Made by a program: the position numbers and the translations under genes
Part shown: piece after piece, positions 59,080 through 64,000 of the stretch
Layout of the letters: every line of letters starts with the position of its first letter
Numbering within the stretch: the first letter of the stretch is position 1
Origin: Warburgia ugandensis
Lineage: Eukaryota; Streptophyta; Magnoliopsida; Canellales; Canellaceae
Direction of reading: 5' to 3'
Assembly: GCA_035236585.1 (NCBI GenBank)
Contig: CP141128.1
Span: 32,656,684-32,720,683 of the forward strand
DNA length: 64,000 bases
The notes under the pieces: generated by a model
Database searches by the model: none
What the model saw: the letters and a program-made list of their open reading frames with translations, nothing else
What the model was told of the DNA's origin: nothing

Positions 59080-59111
59080 GATATTGTAAACATTCAAACA
59101 TTTACAATATC
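59080..59111 (-). other. LTR stem-loop, LARD-2 5' LTR
   Basis: Perfect 11-bp stem GATATTGTAAA and TTTACAATATC around CATTCAAACA, identical in stem and loop to 12956-12987. Confidence 0.75.
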
Positions 59112-59675
59112 TGAGCAAGCTATGCTTAGTAGGGGATTCAAGAACATATGGAATCATATTATTCAAAAGTATAGTATTCAAGTTCATCCTATTCTATGTG
59201 AGTAACATCATTCAATTTCCATGAACCATACCATATATGATCTATCATATAATTTATCATGTATCATCTACTATGGTAATTCCAAACCACTCACCACTAT
59301 ATTGAACGTACATATATACGGTCAAAAACCATGAAAAAAAGTCAATATCTCAAACATCAATAATCATACTTAGACATACTGAGTTGATAAGTCATCCAAA
59401 CTTTTGATGGAAAAATACTCCCTTATTAGGGTAGTATCGGCATATCACTATGCCATGCATCATAATGCAAAATACTCAAAGACTACCATGCTGTAGTTTG
59501 ATCAGTATTAGCGGGCTCAGATAACTGCCCTATTCACCACTGATACCACAGTAGAAAATATTGTGTCACTACTAGTATGGGGAGATAGGACTTTCACAGT
59601 GGGGCCTTCCCATAATTACCCCACCTGACATTTAGCCTCTCTTTGGGCAAGGTATCATAATATCATCAAATTTTG

Positions 59676-60327
59676 CATGGGCTGGGTGATATGAGCCTCA
59701 ATGTTCAAAGCAAACAATATTATTGTGTGTGGGGCCTTTGGGCTGTTACAATATTTCACTGTTTGGTTGGAAAAACGAATTGACATAACATTAGCTGATT
59801 GATTGAAAGAGTCCCTGTGACAACCCGGGTTTTTTTTTTAAACGAACTTTGCCAAATTCATTTGAAAATGGTCAGGTTCATGAGTAAATTTTCTTTTTAA
59901 ACATTTTAAAACTATCATATATAGTAGTTTTCAAAACTGACCTTCCATGCCCAGGTGTCTCATTAAAACTTCACATATAATCAAAATAATTTTACAAGAA
60001 TAAGCACTACCAGGACCCACTGGTCACAGCCTAAACAATCTTAAATGAAATCATAACTTAAATTAAATCAACTCCTCACATTCATAATAAAGTTACTTGT
60101 CTCATCATATTCTTGTTCTAAATGTTCAATGTTCTTATTCTAAAAAAAATGAGTACTAATTTTGCTATCGTACTTTCACTCGTCTGCTCCAAAGTTCCTA
60201 CTTTGCCTCAATTCTCTAGTTTTGCTCAGAAGATTGACCTGCAATTGTTGGTGGGGGTGAGTATGACCACTCAGTGGGAAATTCTAAGTTAGACAAAAAC
60301 ATGTAGAAAACACATGAAGGCACAGAG
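59676..60327. repeat. Composite LTR debris inside the LARD-2 5' LTR
   Basis: Two parts. 59676-59750 ends GGGCCTTTGGGCTGTTACA, similar to an LTR 3' end read on the plus strand (tentative). 59816-60327 starts TGTGACAACCCGGG and carries TGAGT and ACTCA stem arms at 60258-60273, so it is the 3' terminal 512 bp of a minus-strand chromovirus-type LTR, distinct from LARD and E3. No target duplication is visible, and some LARD sequence is missing, so it probably arose by break repair. Confidence 0.6.
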
Positions 60328-61165
60328 ATAGCATCCCTAGGCTTATGCATGTTTAAAAAAAAACCACAAGCCTCCATGCTTATATCTAAAATACTTCTTG
60401 TACATCTTAGGTGATTTGTCTATTTATATTATCATCTTCGTATTTAATATCCTCTTACTAAGGATATAATTTCATTTCTAGATTTAGGGATCCTCATTTA
60501 CAATGAATGATACACATGTTCATATAAGTTTAGGATTTAATTATTTATTGTAAATGATCCCCATTTCCTTTAATTTGGTATTCGTATACCAAATGTTATT
60601 AAGTGTAAGGATACTCATTTGATACAAATGATATCCATTATTATTATGTTCTTATCTAAGTTTAGGGGTAATCATAAATGATGCCCAGGTATTTATTATG
60701 TATTCTATCTAATTTTAATAGTTATTTCTACCTCATATACATGAATTATGATTCAAGTGCAACTAAGCATATTATCATTCTTAAGCATTATAATTTCTAT
60801 GTATAACAACAATTCTATAGACCATTGATCTGGTATTCTTAAAGTTCCACCTACCTTCATGTAGTGATCCATCCCTTCAGATCCTCCATGAATGATGTAT
60901 GTAATCTGCAAATACAAACATATTGTCATTATTTATACAATTTTGGATAATCTCAAATTTATATTCCTTATCTAATCTTGGCCTTTGATATAAAGGATCA
61001 TGATCTATGTTGTGTTCCTATCATCCATACAATCTATCTTCCTCAGACAATCTTTATCGTATTAATCAATAGATCTGATAGATAGAATGATCTTCTAATC
61101 TTTTAGATCTAAGTATTTTCTATCTATAAGTCTTTGTGAGTCCATCTCTTTGATCTTGATCTTTC

Positions 61166-61414
61166 ATAGATTTGGTTGTGCTGTGAACCACTAGATGGAT
61201 CCTGGAGTTTAATAAAAGTATATTCCTTCAATGGAATTTTATTTTGTACACAAATTGTACTTATGTTATGTATGAAGTGGTGACTTGGGTTTTCAAAACA
61301 CGTTCTAAAGAAAAGAATTTCCGTTGCGTTGTTTTGCAAAAAACTTTTACACTCTTAACGGCCCTGCCTTTCAAAATACTTTACAAATCGTGTTACAAAA
61401 ACCCGGGTCGTCAC
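61166..61414 (+). repeat. LARD-related LTR 3' end in inverted orientation
   Basis: Ends AAAACCCGGGTCGTCACA at 61414. Read on the plus strand it follows the reverse complement of the terminal LARD LTR sequence (GTGAACCACT, a TTTGTACACAAA-like block, TATGTATG, GAAAAGAATTTC). Only about 250 bp is present, diverged, abutting the truncated LARD-2 LTR. Confidence 0.65.
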
Positions 61415-62240
61415 AGTTATCCTAGTGAACACAATTACTCAATACTAGCAGTTCATAATACTAAGGAACTATGAACTTTAATCACTAGTTTGGCTAATCT
61501 CAGCCTATCATAGTCTCAATAAACTGCCTCTCTATCATTCAAGGAATTGCAGTAAAAGAAATTTACTTTCTCTGACCATAACTAGTGCTATAGATGTTTG
61601 CAACAAACGATGAGTCCTTAGACATTCTGAACTAATGCACAAGGATTCCATGTGCGCCTCTCTATTCATGAAGTATACGACAATACAATCTATTAACACA
61701 ATCATGGCTCATCGAAAAAACACTTGAAGATTCAATCATCATATCCATACATTTTGTCAATGTATTGCTTCCACCAATTGGTACTATCCAAAACTTGTAA
61801 CAATCATAACAAGTTCTAAAAATCATCTTAAAGATGACATACTCAGAATTCTATGCTGGTTATAACCATACCTCAAATCAATCTCCACAAACATCATGCA
61901 CCATCCTGAGTTGATCAAATAGATCATTAATATACAATTGAGAATATTAGTTCTCAACCATGGTACTATCAAACAATGACAATCCATGCATAGCAATAAA
62001 GATCTACCTCTCTTCTCATGAAGAAGACTAATGCACTTTATGAAGACCCACTAGGCTTGTTAAAATTCTTATTAAGAGCTCATATGGATGAAACTTTGCC
62101 ATCTAAATTCGGCCATCCCATATGGCATTCTTGGTAAATAATACTATACATGATGCCAAATCCACTACCTTCAAGGTAGGATCGACCAATCCATCCTAAA
62201 GATGATATCATAATCCACCATATCGAGTAAGATGAGATCA
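61415..62240 (-). pseudogene. E4: second chromovirus pol relic (RT and protease pieces, rearranged)
   Basis: Minus strand. About 61600-61720 reads VVYFMNREAHMESL with a degraded active site before it (I-D-C in place of a D-D pair), the RT palm end. About 61830-62030 reads NDLFDQLR and later RYGYNQHRIL, the RT region upstream of it. About 62184-62215 reads DYDIIFRMDW, a protease-end motif. A 100-bp stretch at 62060-62165 matches E3 47083-47190, which lies on the other side of protease in E3. So this is a separate, shuffled copy and not the missing end of E3. Confidence 0.6.
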
Positions 62241-63139
62241 TTGTTCACCGTCTCTCTCTTTCTAGATTCATAGTACCTCTTAAAAGTACTCATTATCCTT
62301 CAATAACTCTCCCACAAAAGTCATAATATCCAATCAAAAGGATAACACATCTAAGCATGTCTAAGTAGGATACCAACATATAAAATGAAAGAATGACTGG
62401 GTCCTGGATCAAGGAGGATCATAACATGCTAACCAATAATCAAGAAAATACTCTCCACCATCTGGGTTGAAGCTTGTGCTTGCCTAAAAGTAATAGCAAA
62501 AACTCATCACTACTAATTTGGGGTCATCTCTACCTTAATCCCAAAGTCAATCTATCTGACTTGCTGCACTCTGAGTCAGTCTCTAAAGAAATGCATTGAC
62601 TTACCATAGTTAAGCATCTAAAGGATTTCTGTTGTAATGGCGGCTGCTGATACTATTACCACTACTGTGGTGTCTAAGGCATAATTGTTAAGGTACTTGC
62701 CCTCGCATGTAACACACCTCTTCAGTTTGTAAACCAGCTCAAATACTATTGAACTATGTAATCTACCTTCTTTAAAGTTGCCAACTCACTCTATATCACT
62801 AGTTGATCATCAAGCAAAGAAACTGATCATTATCGGCCTTCCCAAGAGCCTTCTAGATAAAAGTCTTAGCAATAGAGGAATACGTCCTCTCAAATGGCCA
62901 TCATTAGAATCCTCATAATTACATTTTTAGTGTCTTCACTTTTGCCATTTTGTTTCCTATAACCAATGAATTATTTCATGATCATATTACTCAAAATCAA
63001 TTGCAACTCTGTCAATCTCACATCCAATGAAATTGATTTTTCATAATAATCTTCATTATTAGAAACCATAATATCATCTCTATCCCTATTGAATGTAAAT
63101 TAATTATAATCAATTTCATCTTGCACCATTCACTTCATC
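62241..63139. other. Unassigned repeat-derived sequence
   Basis: Probably further decayed gag/protease of E4 on the minus strand, judging by its position, but no motif is firm enough to name. No open frame above about 60 codons. Nothing else is supported. Confidence 0.3.
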
Positions 63140-64000
63140 TATCTTTCTCCTTAGTTGATTCATTACGTAATCATCACTATTTAATGATAATTCTTCTAAA
63201 ATAGATGCCATGTCTTCCAGGAAATATGCATTTCAAATCATAATTAAGACTCTCACAATAATTCATAAACATTCTCTTCTCACTAATTCTAGCCATCAAT
63301 ATTTTTTGTATGTACATGACCTCATTAATTTTCATCTCATAGACCCGAAAAATCATCTGTATGAACATTAAGACCTTATTTCATCAAATTTTCAATGATT
63401 TTCACCATGCTACAATTTATTCAGCAAATAAAACAATTTTCAAGTTTAGATCAATACAATACTTCTCTAACTTTCTCGAGTTCTCATTAATTATAATCAT
63501 TTTTGATCCTTCATCATTATTCTCATACTATTATTATTACCATTGTTGTTAGGCCTTTTCAAAAGTTTATACACACTGTCTAAGTTAGAACTTCAACTTA
63601 TTCACTAAATTTTTGTAGTCATGCTTCAATTCTCCATCCATCTACTTTTCCTTCTTATCATTTAATAGTCATCCTTAGAAAATAGTTGTTATATCCTCTA
63701 AGCATAATGCACCTCGAATTCCTAACTAGAACTCTCAAGAATCATTTAAATAGGCATTTACTTCTCAATGATGACTAATTATTAGCATTTCTGTATATAT
63801 AAGGAATCACTCATTTTCATTCCTTCAATAAAAATTTGTTTACATAAGTAGATCAATTTCCATTGATTTTCTTAATATCAAAATTTATCCATCAAATATA
63901 TCCACAACATATACAGACTAATGTTGAAGTTCAGTTAATTTTTCTTGAGTTCTGTTCAATTGTGACTATTATCTATCCTCTTTTCATTATAATCAAAATA
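63140..64000. repeat. Diverged direct repeat, spacing about 480 bp
   Basis: The AAAATAGATGCCATGTC stretch at 63199 is matched by AAAATAGTTGTTATATC at 63678, and similarity continues for at least 130 bp on both sides (a GACTCTC/AACTCTC block, TCTTCTCA/CTTCTCAATG, then the TTTTCAT/TCATTCCTT region). The second copy runs into the window edge. Family unknown; no protein domain. Confidence 0.55.

Larger units (their letters stand above)
47225..61165 (-). mobile_element. LARD-2: second LARD copy, longer LTR subtype, right end lost
   Basis: Same architecture and sense as LARD-1: 3' LTR 47225-55485 (with nested solo LTR), polypurine tract 55486, internal region to 58699, primer site 58686-58697, then a 5' LTR preserved only up to about 61165. 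ATGAA at 47220-47224 should be the left target duplication; its partner is lost with the right end. Without the nested element the 3' LTR is about 5.16 kb. The LTR ends are more decayed than in LARD-1, suggesting an older copy. Confidence 0.85.
58700..61165 (-). repeat. LARD-2 5' LTR, interrupted and truncated
   Basis: Begins TGTAGCGACTT next to the primer site. About 45 bp of LTR is replaced by a 652-bp insertion at 59676-60327. Sequence then follows LARD-2 3' LTR positions up to about 49065 and stops at about 61165; the U3 part with the TATA box is missing. Confidence 0.8.

Noticed and set aside
61272..61414. Small inverted-repeat (MITE-like) element of 143 bp with TGGGTTTT ends
   Set aside because: The left 'terminal repeat' aligns with internal LARD LTR sequence, and only the right end is a true LTR end; no target duplication.
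61415..62240. Continuation of E3 after LARD-2
   Set aside because: It repeats RT parts already present in E3 at 45900-46430, so it must be another copy.

Overview
This window looks like AT-rich intergenic chromatin from a large-genome seed plant, most likely an angiosperm; I cannot name the species. Almost all of it is transposable-element sequence, much of it nested. The evidence is plant-type LTRs with TGT...ACA ends and 5-bp target duplications, primer sites for tRNA-iMet and tRNA-Asp, Athila-like gag, chromovirus (Del/Tekay-like) pol, and a plant RTE-clade LINE. I found no convincing host gene, tRNA gene, rRNA, CRISPR array or prokaryotic feature. Every retroelement protein seen is broken.

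Layout. (a) 1-2465 and 17056-24896: a dead minus-strand Athila-like element whose gag C-half, protease and first part of reverse transcriptase repeat in tandem about every 2.64 kb. (b) 2466-17050: a complete non-autonomous element (LARD-1) inserted into that array with TSD AAAGA/AAACA. It has 4.5-kb LTRs and a 3.5-kb internal region without gag-pol. Its left LTR carries a plus-strand solo LTR (4015-6716, TSD CTTCA). (c) 24897-40822: an old element E1 without pol, interrupted by an RTE LINE (about 27011-30507, plus) and by a younger relative E2 (32816-40528, TSD GGAAC/AGAAC). (d) 40823-47224: a minus-strand chromovirus E3 with 3' LTR, chromodomain-like tail, integrase, RNase H, RT and part of protease, all inactivated. 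(e) 47225 to about 61165: a second, longer-LTR LARD copy (LARD-2) inserted in the E3 protease region, itself carrying another solo LTR (50325-53425, TSD CCAAT). Its right LTR is broken and patched with foreign LTR pieces. (f) 61166-64000: an inverted LTR end, a second rearranged chromovirus pol relic, and a poorly assignable tail with a diverged direct repeat of about 480 bp.

How the parts relate. The inferred order of events is: Athila-like copy dies and amplifies in tandem, then LARD-1 inserts, then solo LTR 1. Separately, E1 receives the RTE, E2 and E3; E3 receives LARD-2; LARD-2 receives solo LTR 2. All major LTR elements lie on the minus strand; the two solo LTRs and the LINE lie on the plus strand. 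The most interesting signals are the tandem array with one shared protease active-site substitution, a stem-loop with a CTGAG edge at the same place in several otherwise different LTR families, a row of 34-bp hairpin repeats next to the LARD primer site, and a sequence module shared by LARD-2 LTR and the unrelated E2 leader. Boundaries marked 'about' were set by eye from homologous copies.
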